Source of the DNA: Ruminococcus sp.
GTDB taxonomy: Bacteria; Bacillota; Clostridia; Oscillospirales; Acutalibacteraceae
DNA: 64,000 nucleotides
Direction: 5' to 3'
Assembly: GCA_017458845.1 (NCBI GenBank)
Contig: JAFSZY010000014.1
Location: 1 to 64,000 of the forward strand
A model generated the notes under the pieces. It was not told the origin of the DNA and searched no databases. It saw only the letters and a list, made by a program, of their open reading frames with translations. Position 1 is the first letter of the stretch, and the number at the start of each line of letters is the position of its first letter. Position numbers and translations under genes: made by a program. Of the stretch, positions 15,753 through 23,392 are shown piece after piece.

Positions 15753-16442
15753 ATGAATACAGCTATCATTCTAGCGGGCGGTGTCGGCAGCCGAATGGGC
15801 GTTGATAAACCCAAGCAATATCTCATTGTGAACGAAAAGCCAATTATCGTTTACTGCCTCGAAATTTTTGAAAAACACGCTGAAATTGACAATATTGTCA
15901 TAGTAGTCAGCGACGAGTGGAAGGACTATGTTGAACAGAACGTTGAGCAGTACGGAATCTCAAAGGTCTGCGGTTACGCTCCCGCGGGTAAAACCCGCCA
16001 GCACTCCATCTATAACGGGCTTAAATCCGCTCAGGAGAACGCTCCCGATACTAAAGTCTGTATCATTCACGACGCGGCGCGTCCGCTCGTTTCCGACAAG
16101 ATTATCTCCGACTGTATCGTCGGCGCTATCGAGGACGACGGCGCTATGCCCGTTATTACGGTTAAGGACACCGTGTATCAGAGCAAGGACGGCAAGTCTA
16201 TCGACAACCTTCTCAAGCGCAGCGAGCTTTTCGCGGGACAGGCTCCCGAGAGCTTTGACTTCAAAAAATATCTCGATATACATAATTCCGTCTCGGATGA
16301 TGAAATCGCCTCAACCGCGGGCAGCAGTGAGATTGCTTACCGTCACGGGATGAAAATCCGGTTGGTTGAAGGCAGCGAGAGGAACTTTAAAATCACAACA
16401 GTAGAAGATTTGGAAACTTTTGAAACTATTATTAATTCCTGA
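15753..16442 (+). CDS. IspD/TarI-family cytidylyltransferase, probably for ribitol-5-phosphate
   Basis: The roughly 229-residue nucleotidyltransferase has the CTP-binding loop ILAGGVGSRMGVDKPKQY, the HDAARPLV stretch and the late STAGSSEIAY and NFKITTVEDL motifs. IspD (methylerythritol-4-phosphate) and TarI (ribitol-5-phosphate) share these, and the sequence alone does not separate them. The next three genes favour TarI: a polyol-phosphate dehydrogenase, a pentulose-phosphate epimerase and a teichoic-acid type phosphotransferase. I infer synthesis of CDP-ribitol. The start is set at ATG 15753, since TGGAG (15742-15746) is 6 bases upstream; the ATG at 15741 overlaps that site. IspD for isoprenoids remains the alternative. 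Confidence 0.8.
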   Translation: MNTAIILAGGVGSRMGVDKPKQYLIVNEKPIIVYCLEIFEKHAEIDNIVIVVSDEWKDYVEQNVEQYGISKVCGYAPAGKTRQHSIYNGLKSAQENAPDTKVCIIHDAARPLVSDKIISDCIVGAIEDDGAMPVITVKDTVYQSKDGKSIDNLLKRSELFAGQAPESFDFKKYLDIHNSVSDDEIASTAGSSEIAYRHGMKIRLVEGSERNFKITTVEDLETFETIINS

Positions 16443-16456
16443 TAGGAGGTAGACCT

Positions 16457-17509
16457 ATGGATACAATGAAAGCCAGAGTTTTGCACGCGGTTGGTGACCT
16501 TAAGTATGAGGATTATCCGATTCCCGAGCTCAAACCCGATGAAGTTTTGATGAGGGTTAAGGCTTGCGGCATCTGCGGCTCCGATATTCCCAGAATTTTT
16601 GTAAACGGCACTTATCATTTTCCCACAATCCCGGGGCACGAGTTCGCGGGAGAGGTTGTAGCCGCCGCTTCAAAGGAGAACGAAAAATACATCGGCACAC
16701 GCGCTGCTGTTTTTCCGCTGATTCCTTGCAGGGAATGCACAAGCTGCAACAAGGGCGTTTATGAGACCTGCAAGAATTACGATTATCTCGGTTCGCGTTC
16801 CGACGGAGCCTTTGCCGAGTATGTTAGAGTTCCTGTATGGAACCTCGTTCCCATAGCTGATAATGTGTCTTTCGAGGAAGCCGCTATGGCTGAGCCCACC
16901 GCGGTGGCGCTTCACGCATTGAGACGCGCGGGAATAGAAATCGGCGATACGGTCGTAATCTACGGTCCCGGTACCATAGGTATGCTTATCGCTCAGTGGG
17001 CGAGAGCCTGGGGCGCGGGCAAGGTCCTTCTTGTAGGTACCGATATGAACAATTACGAGTTTATTGAAAGCCTCGGCTTTTATGACTATTTCAACGCTTC
17101 CCACGGAGATCCTATCGAGTGGATTATGGAACAGACCGACGGCAACGGCGCGGATATAGCCATTGAGGCTGTAGGTATTGCCGTAACCGCCAACAACTGT
17201 CTTGACAGCGTCGCGTCAGGCGGAAAGGTTATTTTCGTGGGCAATCCTCACGGTGACTTCACCTTCGCTCAGAACACTTATTGGCAGATTTTGAGAAAAC
17301 AGCTCAGAATTTTCGGCACATGGAACTCTGCCTATAACAACACTCCACAGAGCGACTGGGCGGTAGTTGTTGACGCTATGTCCTCAGGCGCCGTTAAGGT
17401 TAAACCTCTCATCACTCATAGATTCAGTCTTAAGGATATGGACAAGGGACTTGAAATTATGAAAGAGGGAAAAGAATTTTACAGTAAGGTAATGGTTGTT
17501 ATCGACTAA
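16457..17509 (+). CDS. Zinc-dependent polyol-phosphate dehydrogenase (GatD/TarJ-like)
   Basis: The 350-residue medium-chain dehydrogenase has catalytic zinc ligands C37 (ACGICGSD), H61-E62 (GHE) and a Glu near 146. The four structural Cys are in CRECTSCNKGVYETC (91, 94, 97, 105). The NAD(P) fold carries YGPGTIGML. GSDIPRIFVNGTYHFPTIPGHEF and LRKQLRIFGTWNS closely resemble galactitol-1-phosphate 5-dehydrogenase. Following a TarI-like gene, the likely reaction is reduction of ribulose-5-phosphate to ribitol-5-phosphate as in TarJ; other sugar phosphates are possible. The start has a strong AGGAGGT site. Confidence 0.85.
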   Translation: MDTMKARVLHAVGDLKYEDYPIPELKPDEVLMRVKACGICGSDIPRIFVNGTYHFPTIPGHEFAGEVVAAASKENEKYIGTRAAVFPLIPCRECTSCNKGVYETCKNYDYLGSRSDGAFAEYVRVPVWNLVPIADNVSFEEAAMAEPTAVALHALRRAGIEIGDTVVIYGPGTIGMLIAQWARAWGAGKVLLVGTDMNNYEFIESLGFYDYFNASHGDPIEWIMEQTDGNGADIAIEAVGIAVTANNCLDSVASGGKVIFVGNPHGDFTFAQNTYWQILRKQLRIFGTWNSAYNNTPQSDWAVVVDAMSSGAVKVKPLITHRFSLKDMDKGLEIMKEGKEFYSKVMVVID

Positions 17510-17518
17510 AGGTGCGTT

Positions 17519-18184
17519 ATGGCAGGAATGTTATCACCGTCAGTGATGTGCGCTGACTTGCTTAATCTTCAAAAAGAAATCGAGGAACTTGACTCTCTTG
17601 GGGTTGAGTTTCTTCATATTGACTTTATGGACAACAAGTTTGTCCCCAACATAACTTTTGACACAAATATGGTCAAGAGCTTTAAGAGACCGATGAAGAA
17701 TATCCGACGTGATATTCATCTTATGGCTTTTGAGCCTCAGCGTTTTTTTGACGCTATGGATATTTCAAAGGGCGATATGGTATCGGTTCACTTTGAGGCT
17801 TGCGAGGACGTCCACGCCGTTTTGGCTCAAATCCGTTCCCGCGGTGCTTCGCCTTGTCTCGCTATCAGCCCCGACACTCCCGTTGAGGTCGTAAAGGACT
17901 TTATGTCGGAAGTGGACGCGTTTTTGCTTATGACTGTTTACCCGGGGTTTGCGGGTCAGCCTATGGCGCCCAAGAGTATGGAGAGACTCTCTCAGCTTCG
18001 CGGCATTGTTGACGAAAGCGCCAGAGATATCAAAATCGAGGTTGACGGTCACGTCAGCTGGGATCATTGTACCGAGATGAGGGAGAGAGGCGCCGATATT
18101 TTTGTAGCGGGTTCTTCCTCTGTCTACGGAAAACAGTATCCTTTGGATAAAGCAGTTAAAATGTTTTATAGATTAGTAAAATAA
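17519..18184 (+). CDS. Ribulose-phosphate 3-epimerase family protein
   Basis: The 221-residue TIM-barrel protein has the Rpe pattern SPSVMCADLLNL, HIDFMDNKFVPN (metal ligands H33, D35), DIHLMAFEP, PGFAGQ and EVDGHVSWD. Several spots differ from housekeeping Rpe: VYPGFAGQ instead of VNPGFGGQ, and EVDGHVS instead of EVDGGI. A specialised paralogue is therefore likely. Epimerising xylulose-5-phosphate to ribulose-5-phosphate would feed the neighbouring dehydrogenase. It begins 10 bases after that gene. Confidence 0.85.
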   Translation: MAGMLSPSVMCADLLNLQKEIEELDSLGVEFLHIDFMDNKFVPNITFDTNMVKSFKRPMKNIRRDIHLMAFEPQRFFDAMDISKGDMVSVHFEACEDVHAVLAQIRSRGASPCLAISPDTPVEVVKDFMSEVDAFLLMTVYPGFAGQPMAPKSMERLSQLRGIVDESARDIKIEVDGHVSWDHCTEMRERGADIFVAGSSSVYGKQYPLDKAVKMFYRLVK

Positions 18185-18193
18185 GAAGGTAAT

Positions 18194-19987
18194 TTGGGGG
18201 AAAAGAAATTGCAGTATAAATTGCGTTTTGAAAGCGTAGTTATCGAAAAAAGAAATATGACGATTAAGGTTTCGGGTGAGTTCAACGATTCGTCCATAAC
18301 CGCCGATTCTTTAGCAACACCTAAGGTTATTTTGCATTTTAAACACAAGAACGAGGATCGCCGTATTCCTCTTGTTATCTTTTTTGATGACATTGTTACG
18401 GTTGACGGCAGGGTAATGTTCAAGTCGGAATACACCTATACTCTCGACAATATTTTCTGGAAAACCAGAAAAGCCAACAACCCCTTCAAGATGTTCGTTA
18501 ATCTCAGCTATGCTGATTTTTATGAGGAAGCCGTTGATATCGACTACACTCCCGGGCAGTTAGTTCAGGATAATTTCTTCTATACGCTTGAAGTCCGCGA
18601 CGATTGCTTCAAATTCAATACAAACGCCGAAATCATCCACAAAGACCACAAAAAAGAAAAGCTTGTTCTGCTTTTTGACAGGCTGCTCAAGATTGTCGCT
18701 ATAATTTTAGCGATTCCGCTCATCCCTATTTATATAATTATGGGACTTTTGACCTTTACGGGATACATCAAAATGCCCGCCAAGATTGAAGCAGAGGGTA
18801 AATTAGAGAGATTAGTTTCTTTTTTAATGAGCAGAATGTCGGCTGTCTGCCGTGAGAGCTTCTCAATGGTTCGCCTCAAGAGACATAATATTAAGAGCGC
18901 GTACAAGCGAGTCAAAAATCATCCGATTAAGGAGAACAGAATTACATTCTACTCAGCCAGAAGAAACGAGCTTTCGGGCAACTTTGAGTTTGTATATAAT
19001 AAGCTTAAGGATGATAAGAACCTCGACATCCGGTTCCTTTATAACACTAATACATTCAGATTTATGACGAAACAGCAGATAAAAGAGTTCGCCGAAGCCT
19101 GCGCTACAAGTAAGGTTATTGTGCTTGACGAGTATACTCCTCAGATTCACCTGATAAGTCTCAAAAAGGAGACTAAGATTATTCAGCTCTGGCACGCCTG
19201 CGGAGCTTTTAAAACTTTTGGCTTCTCACGTTTGGGTAAGCCTATGGGTTCTCCGCAGAACACCAGAATGCACCGCTCCTACGACTATGTAACGGTCAGC
19301 TCAAAGTATTGCCAAAAGTGCCATTCCGAGGGCTTTGGTATCGCTACGGATAACGTTGTTCCCACAGGCATAGCGAGGACTGACATTTTCTTTGACGAGC
19401 AGTACAAGCAGAGCTTTATCAACGAATTCTACAAAAAATATCCCAACTTTAAGGACAAGAAGATTATCCTCTTCGCGCCCACCTTCAGGGGCGATGTCAA
19501 GGAAACCGCTTATTATCCTATGGATTTGTTTGATATCAACGACGTTTGCGCAGAGCTCGGTGACGAGTACGCGATAATCATCAAGCACCATCCGTTTATT
19601 CAGGAAAAGCAGGAAATCCCCGAGAAGTACTCAGACAGAGTAATCGACCTTTCCGACAGTACCGAAATCAATGATCTTCTGTTTGTTTCTGATGTCATAA
19701 TTACGGACTACTCCTCGCTTGTTTTCGAGGCTTCCATTGTCAATGTACCTATGCTGTTTTACGCGTATGACCTTGAGGGATATATAAAAGAAAGAGACTT
19801 CTACTTCGACTTCAAAACCAATATCCCGGGCAAGATTTGTACATCGTTCGTAACCTTGATGGAAGCTATCAAGAATGAGGATTATGAAGCGGAGAAAATT
19901 GACGCGTTCAGGGAGATGTTCTTCGATAAGCTGGACGGCAACTCTTCACAGAGAATAGCCGATTTAATTTACAAATGTTTGGAATAA
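18194..19987 (+). CDS. CDP-glycerol/CDP-ribitol poly(polyol phosphate) transferase (TagF/TarL-like)
   Basis: The 597-residue protein ends in a Glyphos_transf domain (about 250-597). Signatures include IIQLWHACGAFKTFG, VTVSSKYC, VPTGIARTDIFF, KKIILFAPTFRG, IIKHHPF and IITDYSSLVFEA. These enzymes transfer glycerol- or ribitol-phosphate from the CDP form onto a growing teichoic-acid chain at the inner membrane face. The first 150 residues form a hydrophilic, probably beta-rich domain, and a hydrophobic stretch at 164-190 should anchor or dock it to the membrane. The start is TTG at 18194 or TTG at 18209; the latter has better spacing from the GGGGG run. With the three genes before it, it completes a polyol-phosphate polymer pathway. 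Confidence 0.88.
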   Translation: MGEKKLQYKLRFESVVIEKRNMTIKVSGEFNDSSITADSLATPKVILHFKHKNEDRRIPLVIFFDDIVTVDGRVMFKSEYTYTLDNIFWKTRKANNPFKMFVNLSYADFYEEAVDIDYTPGQLVQDNFFYTLEVRDDCFKFNTNAEIIHKDHKKEKLVLLFDRLLKIVAIILAIPLIPIYIIMGLLTFTGYIKMPAKIEAEGKLERLVSFLMSRMSAVCRESFSMVRLKRHNIKSAYKRVKNHPIKENRITFYSARRNELSGNFEFVYNKLKDDKNLDIRFLYNTNTFRFMTKQQIKEFAEACATSKVIVLDEYTPQIHLISLKKETKIIQLWHACGAFKTFGFSRLGKPMGSPQNTRMHRSYDYVTVSSKYCQKCHSEGFGIATDNVVPTGIARTDIFFDEQYKQSFINEFYKKYPNFKDKKIILFAPTFRGDVKETAYYPMDLFDINDVCAELGDEYAIIIKHHPFIQEKQEIPEKYSDRVIDLSDSTEINDLLFVSDVIITDYSSLVFEASIVNVPMLFYAYDLEGYIKERDFYFDFKTNIPGKICTSFVTLMEAIKNEDYEAEKIDAFREMFFDKLDGNSSQRIADLIYKCLE

Positions 19988-19992
19988 AAGGC

Positions 19993-20021
19993 TTGACAAT
20001 CGTAAATTAATGTTATATAAT
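19993..20021 (+). promoter_or_regulatory. Promoter of infC-rpmI-rplT
   Basis: A full consensus promoter: TTGACA (19993-19998), 17 bases, TATAAT (20016-20021), with start expected near 20028. Confidence 0.85.
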
Positions 20022-20027
20022 CATTTA

Positions 20028-20163
20028 TGCAAAAATAAAGTAAGGCAGTAATGCTTTCACCTGTGGGGTGTCGTCTGCACGGGTCAATACTTTTAAACAC
20101 GGTTTTATTATGTATTGTTATGCGGACGGATTATCTGTCCGCATTTGTTTTTATTTAATCTAT
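20028..20163 (+). ncRNA. infC leader (L20-leader-type attenuator)
   Basis: About 135 bases of untranslated leader lie between the promoter and the infC ribosome site. It ends in a terminator-like hairpin ATGCGGAC/GTCCGCAT (20120-20144, 9-base loop) followed by TTTGTTTTT. In Firmicutes the same operon is controlled by L20 binding to such a leader, with premature termination. Position and structure fit; I have not matched the covariance model. Confidence 0.65.
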
Positions 20164-20177
20164 GGAGGTGCTTTGTT

Positions 20178-20702
20178 ATCAGCAAGAAACAGGACAATGT
20201 TCAAATCAATGAGGATATCCGCGACAGCGAGCTTCGTGTTATCAGCGCGAGCGGTGAACAGCTCGGCATTATGTCGTCGGATCAGGCGCTTGATTTAGCG
20301 GCTAAAGAAGACCTTGATCTCGTAAAAATTGCTCCTCAGGCAAAACCGCCTGTGTGCAAAATTATGGATTACGGCAAGTACAAGTTTGAAAAAGCCAAAA
20401 AAGAAAAAGAAGCCCGCAAAAAACAGAAGATTATCGAAACTAAGGAAGTCAGACTTTCGCTCAATATCGATACTCACGATTTTAACACTAAGCTCAACAA
20501 CGCTATTAAGTTCTTAAAGCACGGTGATAAGGTTAAGGTTTCAATTCGCTTCAGAGGACGCGAGATGGGTCACTCTGAGTTTGGTTATGATTTGATGACT
20601 CGTTTTTCAGAGGCTTGTGAGGAGTACGCGACTGTCGCTAAGCCCTCAAAGCTTGAAGGCCGCAATATGGTTATGTTTCTTTCACCAAAGCCAAACAAGT
20701 AA
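20178..20702 (+). CDS. infC: Translation initiation factor IF-3, AUC start codon
   Basis: The 174-residue IF-3 keeps the 30S subunit free and checks the start codon. It has the N domain (QINEDIRDSELRVISASGEQLGIMS), linker rich in Lys and the C domain (EVRLSLNIDTHDFNTKLNNA, VKVSIRFRGREMGH). The frame has no ATG, GTG or TTG at the expected place. GGAGGTG (20164-20170) is followed 7 bases later by ATC at 20178, giving M/ISKKQDNVQINE. IF-3 genes are known for AUU or AUC starts that IF-3 itself discriminates against, giving autoregulation. A longer frame from 20115 would run through the attenuator hairpin and is unlikely. rpmI and rplT follow. Confidence 0.93.
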   Translation: MSKKQDNVQINEDIRDSELRVISASGEQLGIMSSDQALDLAAKEDLDLVKIAPQAKPPVCKIMDYGKYKFEKAKKEKEARKKQKIIETKEVRLSLNIDTHDFNTKLNNAIKFLKHGDKVKVSIRFRGREMGHSEFGYDLMTRFSEACEEYATVAKPSKLEGRNMVMFLSPKPNK

Positions 20703-20726
20703 TTTTAGTTAAGGAGGATAAATATT

Positions 20727-20924
20727 ATGCCTAAAATCAAAACTCACAGCGGAGCAAAAAAGCGCTTTAAGCTTTCAAAAAACGGAAAGGTTATCCGCGC
20801 GCACGCTAACAAATCTCACATTCTCAACAAAAAGACTACAAAACGCAAGAGAGGTCTTCGCCAGACTGTATGTGCTGATAAGACCAACGTGGCTCAGATT
20901 AAACGTCTGATTCCCTATAAATAA
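20727..20924 (+). CDS. rpmI: 50S ribosomal protein L35
   Basis: The 65-residue basic protein begins [21 protein letters not shown] and has the [20 protein letters not shown] core of L35. The start has AAGGAGG about 8 bases upstream. It lies in the standard infC-rpmI-rplT order. Confidence 0.98.
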   Translation: MPKIKTHSGAKKRFKLSKNGKVIRAHANKSHILNKKTTKRKRGLRQTVCADKTNVAQIKRLIPYK

Positions 20925-20957
20925 TTATTGACAATTAACTGAACGGAGGTAATAAAT

Positions 20958-21311
20958 ATGGCACGAGTTAAAGGCGCGATGGCTACTCGCAAAAGAAGAA
21001 AAAAAGTATTAAAGCTCGCAAAGGGCTATTTTGGTTCTAAATCAAGACATTTTAAAATGGCTAAACAGGCCGTTAACAAGTCAGGCAACTACGCTTATAT
21101 TGGTCGTAAGCAGAAGAAGAGAGATTTCCGTCGTCTTTGGATTACACGTATCTCAGCTGCTTGCAAGGCTAACGGTATGAATTATTCAACATTTATGAAC
21201 GGGCTTAAAAAAGCCGGTATTACGCTCAATCGTAAAATGCTTTCCGAGATTGCTATTTCCGATCCCGCCGCATTTACATCATTAGTTGAGCAGGCTAAAG
21301 CCGCAAAATAA
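20958..21311 (+). CDS. rplT: 50S ribosomal protein L20
   Basis: The 117-residue protein begins [29 protein letters not shown] and has [19 protein letters not shown] and [16 protein letters not shown]20 nucleates 23S rRNA folding and is the likely ligand of the leader upstream of infC. The ribosome site is ACGGAGGT. Confidence 0.98.
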   Translation: MARVKGAMATRKRRKKVLKLAKGYFGSKSRHFKMAKQAVNKSGNYAYIGRKQKKRDFRRLWITRISAACKANGMNYSTFMNGLKKAGITLNRKMLSEIAISDPAAFTSLVEQAKAAK

Positions 21312-21323
21312 TAAAACGTAATT

Positions 21324-21351
21324 GCGTTTGGATTGTTGTCCAAACGCTTTT
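21324..21351 (+). terminator. Terminator after rplT
   Basis: GCGTTTGGA/TCCAAACGC stem with loop TTGTTG, followed by TTTTGC. The U tract is short. Confidence 0.65.
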
Positions 21352-21383
21352 GCTATTTATTGTAAGATTGTTTTGGTGTGTAT

Positions 21384-22169
21384 ATGAAGAGAATTTCCGC
21401 TAAGGATAATCCGTTGATTAAGCATATAAATAAACTTGTCAAAAGTGCAAAATATCGGGCAGAACAGTGCGAATTTGTCGCCGAGGGAGTGCGCCTTTGT
21501 GAGGACGCGCTCAATTCGGGCTGCGATATAATATCGCTCGTTGTGTCGGATTTCGCGTGTGAACATTACAGTGATACTATCTCAAAACTTGAGGAAAAAG
21601 CGGAGAACTGCTATGTTATATCGGATTCTTTGTTCTCAAAAATATCCGATACGAGGAATCCTCAGGGCGTGCTTTGCGTAATAAAAGCTCTTGACAATCC
21701 TACTCTATTTGATAAAATAAAATGTAATGGAAAATTTTTGGCGCTTGATAATATTCAGGACCCTTCAAACCTCGGCACGATTCTCAGGACAGCTGAGGCT
21801 GTAGGTGTTGACGGCGTAATTCTTTCCGCCGACTGCTGTGATATCCATTCTCCCAAGGTGGTCAGAGGAAGTATGGGAGCTGTGTTCAGGCTGTCCTATA
21901 TTATTGTAGACACAATAGCCGCGTTTTTGAGTGAATATAAAGAACTCACCGCTTTCGCCGCTGTTGTCGATTCTCAGGCAAAGAAAATCACCGATATAGA
22001 TTTTAAAGGCAAAGCAGTTTGCGCTGTAATAGGAAACGAGGCAAACGGACTCAAACAGTCAACAATTGACTCTTGCTCGGATTCTTTTACTATTCCTATG
22101 AATGGCAGAGCGGAAAGTCTCAACGCTTCCGTTGCCGCGAGCATAATAATGTGGGAAATGATTAAATGA
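21384..22169 (+). CDS. TrmH/SpoU-family RNA 2'-O-methyltransferase
   Basis: The protein has about 261 residues: an N-terminal substrate-binding domain (CEFVAEGVRLCEDALNSG) and a C-terminal SPOUT knot. The knot carries FLALDNIQDPSNLGTILRTAEAVGVDGVIL, SPKVVRGSMGAVFRL, IGNEANGL and the end motif IPMNGRAESLNASVAASIIMWE. It methylates a ribose in rRNA or tRNA; the exact target is unknown. Similar genes often follow rplT in Firmicutes. ATG 21384 is preferred to the GTG at 21378 because GGTG precedes it. The stop overlaps dprA (ATGA). Confidence 0.9.
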   Translation: MKRISAKDNPLIKHINKLVKSAKYRAEQCEFVAEGVRLCEDALNSGCDIISLVVSDFACEHYSDTISKLEEKAENCYVISDSLFSKISDTRNPQGVLCVIKALDNPTLFDKIKCNGKFLALDNIQDPSNLGTILRTAEAVGVDGVILSADCCDIHSPKVVRGSMGAVFRLSYIIVDTIAAFLSEYKELTAFAAVVDSQAKKITDIDFKGKAVCAVIGNEANGLKQSTIDSCSDSFTIPMNGRAESLNASVAASIIMWEMIK

Positions 22170-23359
22170 CGGATATTAGATATTGGATTTGGTTTTCCAA
22201 GGCTGTAGGATACTGTACTCCCAAAGCCAAACTAATCCACGAAATGTACGGAGATATCGAGGAGTTTTATAACGGCAAGGAACCCGAGTGGAGACTCTCG
22301 GGTCTGTTTTCCAACGCTGAAATTAACAAGCTCGGCTCAACTGACTTATCTGTCGCCGACGAGATTATCGCCAAGTGCAATAAGCACTGTTATGAAATCA
22401 TCACTATAGATAATCCCTATTATCCCCGCTGTCTTTATAACATCGACGACCCGCCCGCGGTGCTCTATGTTTCGGGTATGCTGCCCGATATTGACGACAG
22501 ACTGTCCATAGGCGTAGTCGGCACAAGGAAAGCTTCTATGTACGGCATAAGAGCCGCCCACAGCTTTTCGTTCAACCTCGCTAAATGCGGGATTGCTGTT
22601 GTCAGCGGCGGCGCTTTGGGGATAGATTGTTCCGCCCATCTCGGCGCGCTTGCCGCCGACGGAGTGACGATTTGTGTTCTTGGCTGCGGTATCAACTATG
22701 ATTATTTGCGTGAGAACGCAAAAATGCGCAGTGATATCACTTTTAGGGGAGCGGTTGTGTCCGAGTATCCGCCCGATACCGAGCCTTATCCTTTTCATTT
22801 TCCCCAGCGTAACCGTATTATCTCAGCGTTGTCCAACGGTATACTTGTTGTGGAAGCGGGTGAGAGGAGCGGTGCGCTGATTACCGTGAACTCCGCGCTT
22901 GAGCAGGACCCGACCAAGAAGATTTTCGCTATGGCAGGTCCTGCCGACCCGCATTTTTACGGAACAAACGAGCTTGTCAAGGATAAAGTGGCGAAACTTG
23001 TTACCGACTACAAAGATATAATCGACGATTTTGATAATATCTATGTTACGGAGGAGATTTCTCCCGAACTCAAACATATCGACGAAAAGGTCAACGCGAT
23101 TCCCGTTAAAGGGAAGCTCCCCAAGGATATAAACGGGCTCAAGACCAACGACCTCACGGACGCTCCTACTCATAAGGATGTGGAGTTGTCCGAGGATGAA
23201 CGCAAGGTATATTACTTAATCGGAACAGAGCCCGTTCATATAGATACGATTGCCGAAAAAACTAATCTGCCTGTGTTTAAGATTTCTTCTGTTTTGACTG
23301 TTCTTGAAGTCAAAAAGCTGATTAAATGCGTACAGGGCAGAAATTATATATTAATTTAA
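22166..23359 (+). CDS. dprA: DNA processing protein DprA/Smf
   Basis: The 397-residue protein has a central Rossmann-like domain: GVVGTRKASMYGIRAAHSF, VVSGGALGIDCSAHLGAL, TICVLGCGINYDYLREN, SEYPPDTEPYPFHFPQRNRIISALSNGILVVEAGERSGALITVNSAL (split here for length in the family sense). A winged helix domain closes the C-terminus (about 335-397). DprA loads RecA on incoming single strands during transformation. It overlaps the previous gene by four bases and topA follows, the usual dprA-topA order. Confidence 0.94.
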   Translation: MTDIRYWIWFSKAVGYCTPKAKLIHEMYGDIEEFYNGKEPEWRLSGLFSNAEINKLGSTDLSVADEIIAKCNKHCYEIITIDNPYYPRCLYNIDDPPAVLYVSGMLPDIDDRLSIGVVGTRKASMYGIRAAHSFSFNLAKCGIAVVSGGALGIDCSAHLGALAADGVTICVLGCGINYDYLRENAKMRSDITFRGAVVSEYPPDTEPYPFHFPQRNRIISALSNGILVVEAGERSGALITVNSALEQDPTKKIFAMAGPADPHFYGTNELVKDKVAKLVTDYKDIIDDFDNIYVTEEISPELKHIDEKVNAIPVKGKLPKDINGLKTNDLTDAPTHKDVELSEDERKVYYLIGTEPVHIDTIAEKTNLPVFKISSVLTVLEVKKLIKCVQGRNYILI

Positions 23360-23392
23360 ATAGGAAAAATTTAGGAAAAATTTGGAGGAATT

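Noticed and set aside
15741-16442. Naming the cytidylyltransferase ispD outright
   Set aside because: The catalytic motifs do not separate IspD from TarI, and the neighbours favour a polyol phosphate.
20115-20177. N-terminal extension of infC from an upstream ATG
   Set aside because: It runs through the attenuator hairpin and lacks a ribosome site; the extra residues do not belong to IF-3.
20925-20957. TTGACA-like box between rpmI and rplT
   Set aside because: No -10 at a proper distance; it is inside a conserved operon.
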